Part shown: one piece after another, positions 42,842 through 54,571 of the stretch
Layout: each line of letters begins with the position of its first letter
How positions within the stretch are numbered: position 1 is the stretch's first letter
Assembly (NCBI RefSeq): GCF_016807805.1
Contig: NZ_CP063362.1
Location: 992,001-1,056,000 of the forward strand
DNA length: 64,000 nt
Source of the DNA: Xanthobacter dioxanivorans
GTDB taxonomy: Bacteria > Pseudomonadota > Alphaproteobacteria > Rhizobiales > Xanthobacteraceae
Reading direction: 5' to 3'
Position numbers and translations under genes: made by a program
The notes under the pieces: generated by a model
Seen by the model: only the letters and a program-made list of their open reading frames with translations
Databases searched by the model: none
What the model was told of the DNA's origin: nothing

Positions 42842-44209
42842 TCAGCCGTAGCGCTCGGCAAGGAGCGCGTCGAGGGCACGGATGGTCTGCGCCTCCCCGC
42901 CCTCCGGCCGCCCCGGCCGCGCGCTCGGGTTCCAGGCGAAGATGTCGAGATGCAGCCAGGAGCGAGCCGCGCTCACGAACTTCTCCAGGAACAGGGCGGC
43001 GGTGATCGCCCCGGCGAAGGCGCCCGAGGAGACGTTGTTGGTGTCGGCCACCTTCGAATCGAGCATGCCCGCATAGGGTGCCCACAAGGGCAGGCGCCAC
43101 AGCGGATCGGCCTCCGCTGCCGCATGGCGGGCAAGGTCCGCGGCGAGGGCCTCGTCATGGGTGAAGGCCGGGGGCAGCTGCGGGCCGAGGGCGACCCGCG
43201 CCGCACCGGTGAGGGTGGCGAAATCGACGATCAGCTCGGGCGCCTCCTCGTCGGCCAGGGCCAGGGCGTCGGCCAGCACGAGGCGGCCTTCCGCGTCGGT
43301 GTTGCCGATCTCCACCGACAGGCCCTTGCGGCTCTTCAGCACGTCGCCCGGCCGGAAGGCGGCACCGGCGACGGAATTCTCCACCGCCGGGATGAGCACG
43401 CGCAAGTTCACCTTCGCCTTGCGGGCGAGCAGCAGGTGGGCGAGGCCGAGGGCGTTGGCGGCGCCCCCCATGTCCTTCTTCATCAGCAACATGGCGGCGG
43501 AGGGCTTGAGGTCGAGCCCGCCGGTGTCGAAGCACACGCCCTTGCCCACCAGCGTCACCTTGGGGTGGGCCGGATCGCCGGCGCGGATCTCCAGCAGGCG
43601 CGGCGCGCCCGTGGCGGCGCGGCCCACCGCGTGGATCAGGGGGAAGTTCTGGGCCAGCAGGGCATCGCCCACGATGGAGCAGAAGCCCGCGCCGTGCCGG
43701 GCGGCGAGCGCGCGGGCCGCGTCCTCCAGCTCGGCCGGGCCGAGGTCGTTGGCCGGGGTGTTCACCAGGTCGCGGGTGAGCCGGACCGCCTCCACCGTCC
43801 GCGTGAGGGCGGCGACGTCCACCCCCTCCGGCGGCACCAGGTGCACCGCCCGCGCCGGGGCGCTCCTGTAGCGGGAGAAATGGTAGGTGCCGAGGGCGAA
43901 GGCGAGGGCGGCGAGGCGGGGCTCGGCGATCTCGCCGACGAGCCGCCAGTCGCCGGCGGGCAGGAGCGCGGGCAGCGCGCCGGTGGCGAACGCATCCGCC
44001 CGGGCGCCGCCGGCGACGCCGAACAGGGCGCCGGCGACGGTCCCGTCGGGGCCGGGGGCCAGGAGGAACTTGCCCGCCTCGCCGGCAAAGCTGGCGGCCT
44101 CGGCGAAGCGCCGGACGCTCTCGGGAAGGTCGGCGGCGGCAAGGCTCTCCCGCGTGACGCACCACACGGGACGGGCGGCATCGGCCGCCGACGAAAGGCA
44201 ATCAAGCAT
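42842..44209 (-). CDS. M17 leucyl aminopeptidase family protein
   Basis: 455-aa two-zinc aminopeptidase. The catalytic domain shows VNTPANDLGPAELEDAARAL, VTLVGKGVCFDTGGLDLKPSAAMLLMKKDMGGAA, VLKSRKGLSVEIGNTDAEGRLVLADAL (the NTDAEGRL signature), and LIVDFATLTGAARVALG. The N-terminal domain is short, as in the PepB-like subgroup. The start at 44209 is preferred, with GGAGAGG seven bases upstream; ATGs at 44215 and 44254 are in frame. With the NlpC/P60 gene it probably recycles short peptides. Confidence 0.93.
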   Translation of the reverse strand: MLDCLSSAADAARPVWCVTRESLAAADLPESVRRFAEAASFAGEAGKFLLAPGPDGTVAGALFGVAGGARADAFATGALPALLPAGDWRLVGEIAEPRLAALAFALGTYHFSRYRSAPARAVHLVPPEGVDVAALTRTVEAVRLTRDLVNTPANDLGPAELEDAARALAARHGAGFCSIVGDALLAQNFPLIHAVGRAATGAPRLLEIRAGDPAHPKVTLVGKGVCFDTGGLDLKPSAAMLLMKKDMGGAANALGLAHLLLARKAKVNLRVLIPAVENSVAGAAFRPGDVLKSRKGLSVEIGNTDAEGRLVLADALALADEEAPELIVDFATLTGAARVALGPQLPPAFTHDEALAADLARHAAAEADPLWRLPLWAPYAGMLDSKVADTNNVSSGAFAGAITAALFLEKFVSAARSWLHLDIFAWNPSARPGRPEGGEAQTIRALDALLAERYG

Positions 44210-44453
44210 GTCCATACCTCTCCGGCACCGGGCGGCGCCGGGCGCATCGGGCACGCGGCGGGACGGTGCCGCATCCTGCCGCCGCCTGTCCGGCGGACCG
44301 GGGTGGCGGAGGCGAACGTTGCACTGGAGCCGTCTCTAGATCGTTTTCACGCCGGGTTGAATCGCGAAAGCATTCCGGCCTGCCGGTTCACTGCGCTTTT
44401 CTTCGCGCGAAAAGGCCCCGGCCGCCCGCCGTCCGGCCACGACGGGCACCGGA

Positions 44454-44942
44454 TCAGCCGATCCGCATCAGGCTGGAAAACGGCAGGAGGATGAGGCCTG
44501 CCCCGGCGAGGGCGACGCCATAGGGCAGCGTGTGGGTGCGGGCGAGGGCGACGATATCGCTGCGGAAGCCGGCATGGCGGCGTTCCGCCACCACCCCGAG
44601 GGTGAGCAGGGCGCCGATGATGCCGGTCGCCATGGCGAACAGCGGCACCTGGACGGGATCGATCCACAGCATCAGCGCGCCGGCGAGCTTGGCATCCCCC
44701 GCTCCCAGCAGTTTTTCCGCGAACAGGGAGAAGCCCAGCGCGGTCACCGCCCCGGCCAGAAGCAGGCGCAGGGAGAGATCGGGCACCGGCATGGCGAGGC
44801 ACAAGGCGCCGAATCCCGCGACCAGCGCCGCCACCACCAGGTTGGGGATGATGCGGCGGGCCAGATCCGCCCCGATCACCGCGCACAGGGCAGTCGGATA
44901 AAGGCCGAGCAGGATGAGGTCTGTCACCTCCAGATGCGCCAT
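44454..44942 (-). CDS. A24 prepilin peptidase, CpaA-like
   Basis: 162-aa integral membrane aspartyl peptidase that cleaves Flp-type prepilins. Six hydrophobic segments; the two catalytic Asp are D26 (VIGADLARRIIPN) and D83 in LLGAGDAKLAGALML, the GxGDxK motif. It lacks the N-methylation domain of PilD, as expected for CpaA/TadV. It sits 16 nt downstream of a Flp pilin gene, so it likely processes that pilin. No other tad/cpa genes are in the window. Confidence 0.92.
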   Translation of the reverse strand: MAHLEVTDLILLGLYPTALCAVIGADLARRIIPNLVVAALVAGFGALCLAMPVPDLSLRLLLAGAVTALGFSLFAEKLLGAGDAKLAGALMLWIDPVQVPLFAMATGIIGALLTLGVVAERRHAGFRSDIVALARTHTLPYGVALAGAGLILLPFSSLMRIG

Positions 44943-44958
44943 GGGCCGGCTCCCGCCG

Positions 44959-45123
44959 TCAGTTTCCGGCCGAGGCGGCGGTCGCCTGGAGGCGGGAGAA
45001 GGTGGAGGCGATCTGCACCAGGACGGTGACGATGGCGATGGACAGGCCGGCGGCGATCAAGCCGTACTCGAGGGCGGTCGAGCCGTCCTCTTCGCGGATG
45101 AAGCGTGAAAAGAGAAGCTTCAT
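44959..45123 (-). CDS. Flp/Fap type IVb pilin
   Basis: 54-aa pilin: MKLLFSRFIREEDGSTALEY, then a hydrophobic helix GLIAAGLSIAIVTVLVQIAS and a short polar tail ending AASAGN. The prepilin cleavage site is G14-S15, with Glu at +5 (STALEY), the conserved position in type IV pilins. Very short, as usual for Flp. Upstream of and co-directional with the CpaA-like peptidase. Confidence 0.92.
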   Translation of the reverse strand: MKLLFSRFIREEDGSTALEYGLIAAGLSIAIVTVLVQIASTFSRLQATAASAGN

Positions 45124-45349
45124 GGACGTTTGTTCCCATGGCCCTGCGGCACGGGCGCCGCGGTGGAGCCGACGCTAGGGGCGGCCCCTTGCGGGGAAGT
45201 AAAGAATGCGGCCCCGGCATGGTCGGCCGACCGCCCGGCTGCGCGCAGGGTTAATGCTCCCCTCCCGTATCCGTGACCAGCGCCCCTTTGACCTCGCGCC
45301 GGCTTGCCGGCACCTTCGGCGGCGGCGTTCCCGCAGCGAGGTGCGTGCG

Positions 45350-46306
45350 ATGAGCTTTTCCCCCTGTCCCGATCCCCTGCCGGGCGACACCGCGAGCTGC
45401 GATGCGGTGGAGCTGGTGATCGTGCCGCGTGCCCGCGACATCGGTGGCATGGAAGTGGCCCGCGTGCTGCCGTCCACCCACGGCTGCATGATCGGCCCCT
45501 TCATCTTCTTCGACCGAATGGGGCCGGTGCGGTTCTCGGCGCACCAGGCCGAGGACGTGCGCCCACATCCGCATATCGGCCTTGCCACCGTCACCTACCT
45601 GTTCGACGGCAGCATGATCCACCGCGACAGCCTCGGCACCGAGCGGGTGATCGAGCCGGGCGCGGTCAACCTCATGACCGCCGGACGCGGCATCGTGCAT
45701 TCCGAGCGGCACGACGCGAGCGTGAAGGCGCGCGGCGGCGACCTGTTCGGCATCCAGAGCTGGATCGCCCTGCCCAAGGCGCGGGAGGAGGATGCCCCGG
45801 CCTTCCTGCATGCGGGCGTGGAGGCGCTGCCGGAAGTCTCCGACGGAAAGGTCACCGCGCGCGTCATCCTGGGAAGCGCCTTCGGCGCCACGTCTCCCGT
45901 CGCCCTCGCCTCGCCCGCCACCTATGCGGAGGTGAAGCTCGGGGCCGGCGCCAGCCTGCCCATCGACCCGACCCAGGAGGACCGGGCCCTGTTCACCCTG
46001 GAGGGCGAGGTGGAGGTGGACGGCGTCGCCTTCCCGCCGGGCCAAATGCTGGTGATTCGCCGGGGCCTGGCGACCCAGGCCCGCGCCCTCACCCCCGCCC
46101 GCCTGATGCTGATCGGCGGCGAACCCCTGGATGGGCCGCGCTACATCTGGTGGAACTTCGTCGCCTCGGAGCTCGACCGCATCGAGCACGCGAAAGACGC
46201 GTGGCGCCGGGGGCGCTTCGACCTGATCCCCATGGACCACGACGAATTCATCCCCGCCCCCGCCGATGGCCCCGGCCATCCCCGGCCGCAGATGCCCCGG
46301 CGCTGA
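45350..46306 (+). CDS. Pirin family protein
   Basis: 318-aa bicupin. The N-terminal cupin contains the metal site typical of pirins: VRPHPHIGLATVTYLFDGSMIHRDSLG and MTAGRGIVHSERHD (three His and a Glu). The C-terminal cupin has ALFTLEGEVEVDGVAFPPGQMLV and LMLIGGEPLDGPRYIWWNFV. Bacterial pirins act as quercetinase-like dioxygenases or metabolic regulators; the role here is unknown. The ATG at 45350 begins the conserved region; the frame opens earlier without family similarity. Confidence 0.93.
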   Translation: MSFSPCPDPLPGDTASCDAVELVIVPRARDIGGMEVARVLPSTHGCMIGPFIFFDRMGPVRFSAHQAEDVRPHPHIGLATVTYLFDGSMIHRDSLGTERVIEPGAVNLMTAGRGIVHSERHDASVKARGGDLFGIQSWIALPKAREEDAPAFLHAGVEALPEVSDGKVTARVILGSAFGATSPVALASPATYAEVKLGAGASLPIDPTQEDRALFTLEGEVEVDGVAFPPGQMLVIRRGLATQARALTPARLMLIGGEPLDGPRYIWWNFVASELDRIEHAKDAWRRGRFDLIPMDHDEFIPAPADGPGHPRPQMPRR

Positions 46307-46309
46307 AGG

Positions 46310-46633
46310 TCACGGCATCGGGCAGTCGTCGGCGTCGGCGTCGGCGTCCGGCCCGTGGGGCTGGACGATGGATGGCGGGTCGCTCGCCGGGAAACTCTCG
46401 TCGAGGGCTTCATCGAGGGTCCGCGAGTCCCGGGCCTTGCGCTCGCACGTGGCGGCGGTTGCTGCGGCGGCCGTGGCCGCAGTTGCGCCGGCCGCTTCCG
46501 CCTTCGGCGCGGCCGGGGGCGTGGCGCGCGCGATGGCGGGCGGATCGCTGGCGGGGAAGCTCTCCGCCAGGGCCTCGTCGAGACGCGCGTCGGCCTCGGC
46601 TTTCGTTGTCTGGGCGGCAGTCCGGCTGGTCAC
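46310..46633 (-). CDS. Small protein with duplicated LDEALxESFPASDPP motif
   Basis: 107-aa protein starting at GTG with AAGGAG seven bases upstream. Two near-identical motifs, LDEALAESFPASDPPAI (18-34) and LDEALDESFPASDPPSI (73-89), are joined by an Ala-rich linker; the tail is DADADADDCPMP. Short proteins with a single SFPASDPP motif are common in proteobacteria and have no established function. The duplication within one chain is unusual. It is predicted to be largely disordered and acidic. Confidence 0.75.
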   Translation of the reverse strand: MTSRTAAQTTKAEADARLDEALAESFPASDPPAIARATPPAAPKAEAAGATAATAAAATAATCERKARDSRTLDEALDESFPASDPPSIVQPHGPDADADADDCPMP

Positions 46634-46703
46634 GGCACATCTCCTTGCGGGAAGAAGGCCCCGCAAGGAGATGAACGACGCCGGGGCCGCGTACGTTCCG
46701 GGC

Positions 46704-49988
<3,285 letters not shown>

Positions 49989-50532
49989 GAAGGCAGGCCC
50001 TTTCGTTGGGGCGACGCAGGCGCTTCGCACGGGGAAGGGTCGGGGCGGAAAGTTGCGGGGCGCGCAGGGGCACGTCAGTCCTTGAACCGTGGATGTCGGG
50101 CCCGAGGCCCGTCTCCTGCAAACGCGCCTGGAGCGTGGCGGTTCCGAATGCCGTCTCGATGAGGAAAGCCGAAGAATGGGGCAGCCGGACGGCATGCGGG
50201 GGTATGCCGTCCGGCTGGCGCGCTCCGAGGATGCGGCATGCTCCCGGCCCGCGCGCCCCCTTCTCCTCCTGCCCGGCGCCCGCGGCATCCCGAAAACGAA
50301 GGATGCGGGGACCTCGAATTTTTTTTGAAACCGCGGGAACCCGGCGGCGGATCCGGCGTTTTCCAGGTCAAGCGGGCCTCGGGAGCCTCCGTGCCCGCCT
50401 ATCCGGTCATGTGCGTCGTGAAGTCGGCCTCCCCTGAACGCGGGAAGCGGCCGCCAGTCGTGACCGGGCACAACAAGAACGCAGTCCGAACGCTGCCCCG
50501 TCCACGGCTGCCTCACATACGGAGGATCGAAC
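49989..50532. other. Intergenic region between treS-mak and DUF982 gene
   Basis: 540 bases with no supported gene. At 50278-50334 a bulged hairpin (CCCGC/GG/CATCC with GGATGCGGG) is followed nine bases later by an 8-T run on the plus strand. It is suggestive of a terminator but no plus-strand gene precedes it. Confidence 0.45.
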
Positions 50533-50778
50533 ATGTTTGAAGCCGCGCGCCGACCGTTGAAGATCTGCGTTGATGGTTCCTGCATTGTGCTGCGCTCGCT
50601 CGACGACGCCATCGGCTTCGTGCGCGCGCACCCCGTCGGTGAGCACGCCGAGATGCTGCTGGACCAGATGGAGGCCGCCCGCCTGCCGGATCTGCAACGC
50701 CGCGCCTGGGTGGCTTTCGAGACCTTCGCCGATGCCATGAAACTGGTGCCGGCCGATGCCAGCCGCCGGCTGATGTAG
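50533..50778 (+). CDS. DUF982 domain protein
   Basis: 81-aa cytoplasmic protein of a Rhizobiales-enriched family. The pattern is VDGSCIVLRSLDDAIGFVRAH, then MLLDQMEAARLPDLQRRAWVAFETFADAM and a short tail. A GGAGG ribosome site is seen upstream. Function unknown. Confidence 0.85.
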   Translation: MFEAARRPLKICVDGSCIVLRSLDDAIGFVRAHPVGEHAEMLLDQMEAARLPDLQRRAWVAFETFADAMKLVPADASRRLM

Positions 50779-51078
50779 GCGCTTTCCGGCTTTTGCATCT
50801 CTTCCCCGAGGCCCTTTCCTCGTCCCCGATGCTCTCGTGGCGGCGCCTCCCGGTGCCGTGGCGGGGGCGTTCACACGTCCGCGGCGGCCTCCGGGCAGGC
50901 CCATGCGCCGCGTGGGAAGCGCATCGGCAGCAAATGCATTTGGGTTATGTTGCGCTGCGATATAGATTGAGGTGATGCGTCGGACGGCGCGCCTTCGGAT
51001 CGGTCGCGCCTGCGCTCCCGGCCGGAAGGCGCCGTGCGGTTCGACCGCCCCGGTACCCTGCCCCGCCCGGTGATCTTC
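50779..51078. other. Intergenic region upstream of the MFS gene
   Basis: 300 bases. An AT-richer stretch near 50940-50975 (GGGTTATGTTGCGCTGCGATATAG) may hold the promoter. No supported gene. Confidence 0.4.
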
Positions 51079-52347
51079 ATGGCCCAACCGCCCAGCGGCG
51101 GCGCGTCGTCGGCGACGATGCCCGTCCATCCCCGTCTGCCGCTGCTTGCCCTCGGTGCCGCCGCGTTCGGCATCGGCACCACCGAATTCGTCATCATGGG
51201 CCTGCTGCCGGAAATGGCGGCGGAGCTCTCCGTCACCATCCCGCAGGCTGGCCTGCTGGTGACCGGCTACGCCCTTTCGGTGGCCTTCGGCTCGCCCTTT
51301 CTCGCCGTAGCGACGGCGCGCATGGACCGCCGCCACGCGCTGCTGGCGCTGATGGGTGTCTTCATCCTCGGCAATCTCCTGTGCGCGCTCGCCCCCGGCT
51401 ACTGGCTGCTGATGGGCGCGCGGGTGCTCACCGCCCTGTGCCACGGCGCCTTCTTCGGCCTCGGGGCGGTGGTGGCGGCCAGCCTCGTCCTGCCGGGGCG
51501 CAAGGCGCAGGCCATCGCCATGATGTTTGCTGGCCTCACCCTCGCCAACGTGCTGGGCGTGCCGCTGGGGACGGCGCTGGGCGAGGCGCTCGGCTGGCGC
51601 AGCACCTTCCTCGCCGTGGTGGCGATCGGCTTTGCCGCCGCCGCGGCGCTCGCCGCCTTCCTACCGCGCCACATGCCCGTGCCCGCCATGAGCCTGAGGC
51701 AGGAAGCACGTTCCCTGGGCAGCGTGCAGGTGATGCTGGCGATGGGGATTTCCATCGCCTCCTCGGCGAGCCTGTTCAGCGTCTTCACCTATATCGCGCC
51801 CATCCTCCAGCAGGTCACCGGGATCAGCGTCCACGGCACCACGGCGATGCTGCTGCTGTTCGGGGTGGGGCTGACCTGCGGCAACTTCCTCGGCGGCCGG
51901 CTCGCCGACTGGCGGCTGATGCCCACCGTCATCGGCACGCTGTGCGTGATCATCCCGCTTTTGTGCCTGTTCGCCTTCACCAGCCACGGACCGGGGCCGG
52001 CGGCGGTGACCCTGTTCGTGTGGGGCGTGCTCGCCTTCACGCTGATCGCGCCGCTGCAGATGCGGGTGGTGAACGAGGCGGCGCACGCGCCCAACCTCGC
52101 CTCCACCGTCAACCAGGGCGCGTTCAACCTGGGCAACGCCATCGGCGCCTGGGCCGGCGGCCTCGCGCTCACCCTCGGCCTGCCCTATGGCGAGCTGCCC
52201 TTCATGGGCGCGGCCATTGCCGGCCTCGCCCTGGGGCTCGCGGCGCTGTCCCACGCCCTCGACCTCAAGGCTCGGCGCGCGCCGGCCAGCCGGAGCGGCG
52301 ACCCGGCGGAGCCCGCCGAGCCCGCCTTGGGCGGACGCCTGTCCTAG
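51079..52347 (+). CDS. MFS drug/sugar efflux transporter (AraJ/YdhP-like)
   Basis: 422-aa, 12-helix major facilitator of the DHA1 family. LLALGAAAFGIGTTEFVIMGLLPEMAAELSVTIPQAGLLVTGYALSVAFGSPFL is the opening typical of the AraJ/NepI/YdhP group. The motif-A-like TARMDRRHALL lies between helices 2 and 3, and RVLTALCHGAFFGLGAVVAASLV is helix 4. Likely exports drugs, purines or arabinose-type compounds; substrate not determinable. The ATG at 51079 is chosen; GTG at 51034 and ATG at 51118 are alternatives. Confidence 0.92.
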   Translation: MAQPPSGGASSATMPVHPRLPLLALGAAAFGIGTTEFVIMGLLPEMAAELSVTIPQAGLLVTGYALSVAFGSPFLAVATARMDRRHALLALMGVFILGNLLCALAPGYWLLMGARVLTALCHGAFFGLGAVVAASLVLPGRKAQAIAMMFAGLTLANVLGVPLGTALGEALGWRSTFLAVVAIGFAAAAALAAFLPRHMPVPAMSLRQEARSLGSVQVMLAMGISIASSASLFSVFTYIAPILQQVTGISVHGTTAMLLLFGVGLTCGNFLGGRLADWRLMPTVIGTLCVIIPLLCLFAFTSHGPGPAAVTLFVWGVLAFTLIAPLQMRVVNEAAHAPNLASTVNQGAFNLGNAIGAWAGGLALTLGLPYGELPFMGAAIAGLALGLAALSHALDLKARRAPASRSGDPAEPAEPALGGRLS

Positions 52348-52374
52348 CGCGGATCGACATTCAGATCGACCGGC

Positions 52375-52406
52375 GGCCGAAGAAAAACGCGGACACTGAA
52401 GGTCGA
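52375..52406. repeat. 32-bp dispersed intergenic repeat, copy 2
   Basis: Same 32-bp unit as at 36537-36568 with one difference, again just after a plus-strand gene and before a minus-strand gene. Confidence 0.75.
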
Positions 52407-52458
52407 CCGGTCCTCGTCCTGGATCACATTGTCCGCAGGCGTCCACCCTGGCGGAGGG

Positions 52459-53286
52459 TCAGTACCGCTCGGGCACCCGGTGGCGGGCATAGTCCGCCTC
52501 CTGGTAGCCGTGCGACTTCTGCCGCTTGGGCAGCTCGATCTTCTCCCGCGGCACCTCCTCGTAGGGGATGCGCGAGAGCAGGTGCGAGATGATGTTGAGC
52601 CGCGCCCGCTTCTTGTCGTCCGAGTGGGCGACGAACCAGGGCGCCCACTGGGTATCGGAAGCCTCGAACATCTCGTCCCGCGCGCGGGAATAGTCATACC
52701 AGCGCGAATAGGATTCCAGATCCATGGGCGAGAGCTTCCACACCTTGCGCGGATCGTCGATGCGGCTCTCCATGCGCCGCGTCTGCTCCTCCTCGGACAC
52801 CTCCAACCAGTATTTGATGAGGATGACGCCGGATTCGACGATGGCCTTCTCCACGAACGGCACGGAGGCGAGGAACTTCTTCGCCGTCTCCTCCGGGCAA
52901 AAGCCCATGACCCGCTCGACCCCGGCCCGGTTGTACCAGGACCGGTCGAAGATAACGATCTCGCCCGCCGCCGGCAGATGCGGCACGTAGCGCTGGATGA
53001 ACATCTGCGACTTCTCGCGGTCGGTGGGCGGCGGCAGGGCCACCACGCGGAAGGTGCGCGGGCTCACCCGCTCCAGGATCGCCTTGATGACGCCACCCTT
53101 GCCGGCACCGTCCCGCCCCTCGAAAATCACGCACACTTTCGCGCCGGTATGCTTGGCCCAGAGCTGCAGCTTCACCAGCTCGCCATGCAGCGCCTTCAGC
53201 TCCTGATCATAGGCCTTGCGGGTCAGCGGCGCGTTGGCCTCGCCGTCGGCGCTGACGGCGTGTTTCTTCTTCTTGTCCTTGGACAT
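52459..53286 (-). CDS. ppk2: Polyphosphate kinase 2
   Basis: 275-aa PPK2-family phosphotransferase that makes nucleoside triphosphates from diphosphates with polyphosphate, or the reverse. Walker A: VIFEGRDGAGKGG (53-65). Walker B and lid: IVIFDRSWYNRAGVERVMGFC, followed by KYWLEVSEEEQTRRMESRIDDPRKVWKLSPMD. One domain, so class I/III type. The ATG at 53286 has GGGAGGGA upstream. It lies 42 nt after the conserved hypothetical gene at 53329 on the same strand and may be co-transcribed with it. Confidence 0.96.
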   Translation of the reverse strand: MSKDKKKKHAVSADGEANAPLTRKAYDQELKALHGELVKLQLWAKHTGAKVCVIFEGRDGAGKGGVIKAILERVSPRTFRVVALPPPTDREKSQMFIQRYVPHLPAAGEIVIFDRSWYNRAGVERVMGFCPEETAKKFLASVPFVEKAIVESGVILIKYWLEVSEEEQTRRMESRIDDPRKVWKLSPMDLESYSRWYDYSRARDEMFEASDTQWAPWFVAHSDDKKRARLNIISHLLSRIPYEEVPREKIELPKRQKSHGYQEADYARHRVPERY

Positions 53287-53328
53287 CCGTCCCTCCCCTG
53301 GCAATCCATCCGATGCCTGCCGCCCGGA

Positions 53329-53808
53329 TCAGGCCCAGCTCAGGAAAAAGCCCACGTCGCCCGGCATGCCGTTCGGCCAGTCGATGATCATGGCTTTCAG
53401 CTTGTAGTGGCCGGCGCGCAGATGGTCGCGCCACAGCTCGTAGGCCTGCCGCGGGCGTCCGGTGAGGCTGTCCGGCCAGCCGTCCTCCGCATTGTTGATG
53501 GCGCGCCCCTTGTCGGAGCACAGGGTGTTCGGAAAGCGCATCACCATGATCTCTGTCTCCCCGCGCTGGGCGGCGAGGCGCATCTTGGTGCGCAGGTTCT
53601 CGGAGATCTGGTGCAGCCGCTCGGGCGTGAGGTCCACCGGCTGGGAGAGGGTCTTGATGAGCTCCTCGCGCGCCTTCTCGGCGCGGTCCATGGCGGAGAG
53701 CTCCTTGGTGAGCTTCGACTGCTCGATTTCCTGCATGTAGGACCGCAGGTCGTCGGCGCTCATGAAGGTCTCGTCCCCCAGGATGCGGTGCGTGCCGGTC
53801 TCGGCCAT
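53329..53808 (-). CDS. Conserved hypothetical protein upstream of ppk2
   Basis: 159-aa soluble protein with AGGGAGG as ribosome site. Begins MAETGTHRILGDETFMSADD; a charged helical region follows (EIEQSKLTKELSAMDRAEKAREELIKTL), then IMVMRFPNTLCSDKGRAINNAEDGWPDSLTGRPRQAYELW and ends DVGFFLSWA. I do not recognise the family. Its position directly before ppk2 suggests a link to polyphosphate or stress metabolism, but that is inference. Confidence 0.75.
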   Translation of the reverse strand: MAETGTHRILGDETFMSADDLRSYMQEIEQSKLTKELSAMDRAEKAREELIKTLSQPVDLTPERLHQISENLRTKMRLAAQRGETEIMVMRFPNTLCSDKGRAINNAEDGWPDSLTGRPRQAYELWRDHLRAGHYKLKAMIIDWPNGMPGDVGFFLSWA

Positions 53809-53946
53809 GGCGTCCTCCCTCTGTCCGTTGTGAATCGGGACGCCAGTTTCGTCTCGGGCGGACCGGCGTCCTTGTCCAATATCAACACTTTCTCGGGGCA
53901 ACGGAAAACCCCTCCCTGGGCTGAGGTTCGATCGCACCACACCCAC

Positions 53947-53985
53947 GGAAAAAGCCGGCGCGGGAGGCCCGCGCCGGCTTTTTCC
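53947..53985. terminator. Strong bidirectional terminator hairpin
   Basis: An 18-bp perfect stem (53947-53964 with 53968-53985), core AAAAAGCCGGCGCGGG, loop AGG, with T-runs on both strands inside the arms. It lies just past the stop of the 54005 gene and isolates it from the ppk2 pair. Confidence 0.88.
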
Positions 53986-54004
53986 AATGCGTGCGGAATG
54001 TGGA

Positions 54005-54253
54005 TCAGACGGCCGCGAACACCTCGGCCGGAATGCGGAAGAAACCGCGGCCGTTGGCCAGGGTACGGTAATACGGGGCCGCATGGAGGTAGAGGCGCTC
54101 AAACCAGGCCTTCGGCGCGACGCCCTCCGGGAGGCGGTCGATGGTGAACACCTCGGCATTGGGGTTGAAGCGGACATGGATGAGCACGTCGTCCACCTTC
54201 TGGACCGGAGCTTCGTCGACGGGCAACTCAACGCGCTTGGCAAGGGCACTCAT
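54005..54253 (-). CDS. Small hypothetical protein behind a FixK/FNR-like promoter
   Basis: 82-aa protein: MSALAKRVELPVDEAPVQKV, then DVLIHVRFNPNAEVFTIDRLPEG and WFERLYLHAAPYYRTLANGRGFFRIPAEVF. AGGAG lies about 9 bases before the ATG. No family recognised; composition suggests a compact alpha/beta fold, no membrane segment. A 14-bp FixK/FNR-type palindrome about 205 bases upstream and a strong terminator downstream make it a stand-alone, probably oxygen-responsive unit. Confidence 0.75.
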   Translation of the reverse strand: MSALAKRVELPVDEAPVQKVDDVLIHVRFNPNAEVFTIDRLPEGVAPKAWFERLYLHAAPYYRTLANGRGFFRIPAEVFAAV

Positions 54254-54571
54254 CACATCGTCTCCTCTGGAAGGGATCATCAAAATCACACGGGGACGCC
54301 GAGCTTCGCCGCCGTCGAAAACAGCGGCGCCGCACCTCTGTGGGCGTGAAGCCGCCCGTTGCCCGGCCGTCCGCAAATCCTTGCGTTCCACCGGTTTTGC
54401 CCGAAGACCCTGTCAACCCCGCGAGGCTAGGAGAGGGGGAACGGCTATTCTTTGATCGCGATCAATCCGTGGGCGGCGGCCCTGCGCCCGCCCGCGCGAC
54501 AGGCGGTCGCAGCCGGGTCCGCACGGGACCATTCGGCCGCTCCCGTCCGGCGCAGGCCGGCCGATCGAAGT
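54254..54571. other. Regulatory region with FixK/FNR box
   Basis: About 320 bases with no supported gene. It contains the FixK/FNR-type palindrome and the predicted ~165-nt leader of the 82-aa gene. Confidence 0.5.
54426..54465 (-). promoter_or_regulatory. FixK/FNR-type box and class II promoter
   Basis: TTGATCGCGATCAA (54452-54465) is a perfect match to the TTGAT-N4-ATCAA anaerobox. On the minus strand TAGCCT begins 20 bases after the box, the spacing of a class II FNR/FixK promoter with the box centred near -41. That predicts transcription toward the 82-aa gene at 54253. Confidence 0.65.
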
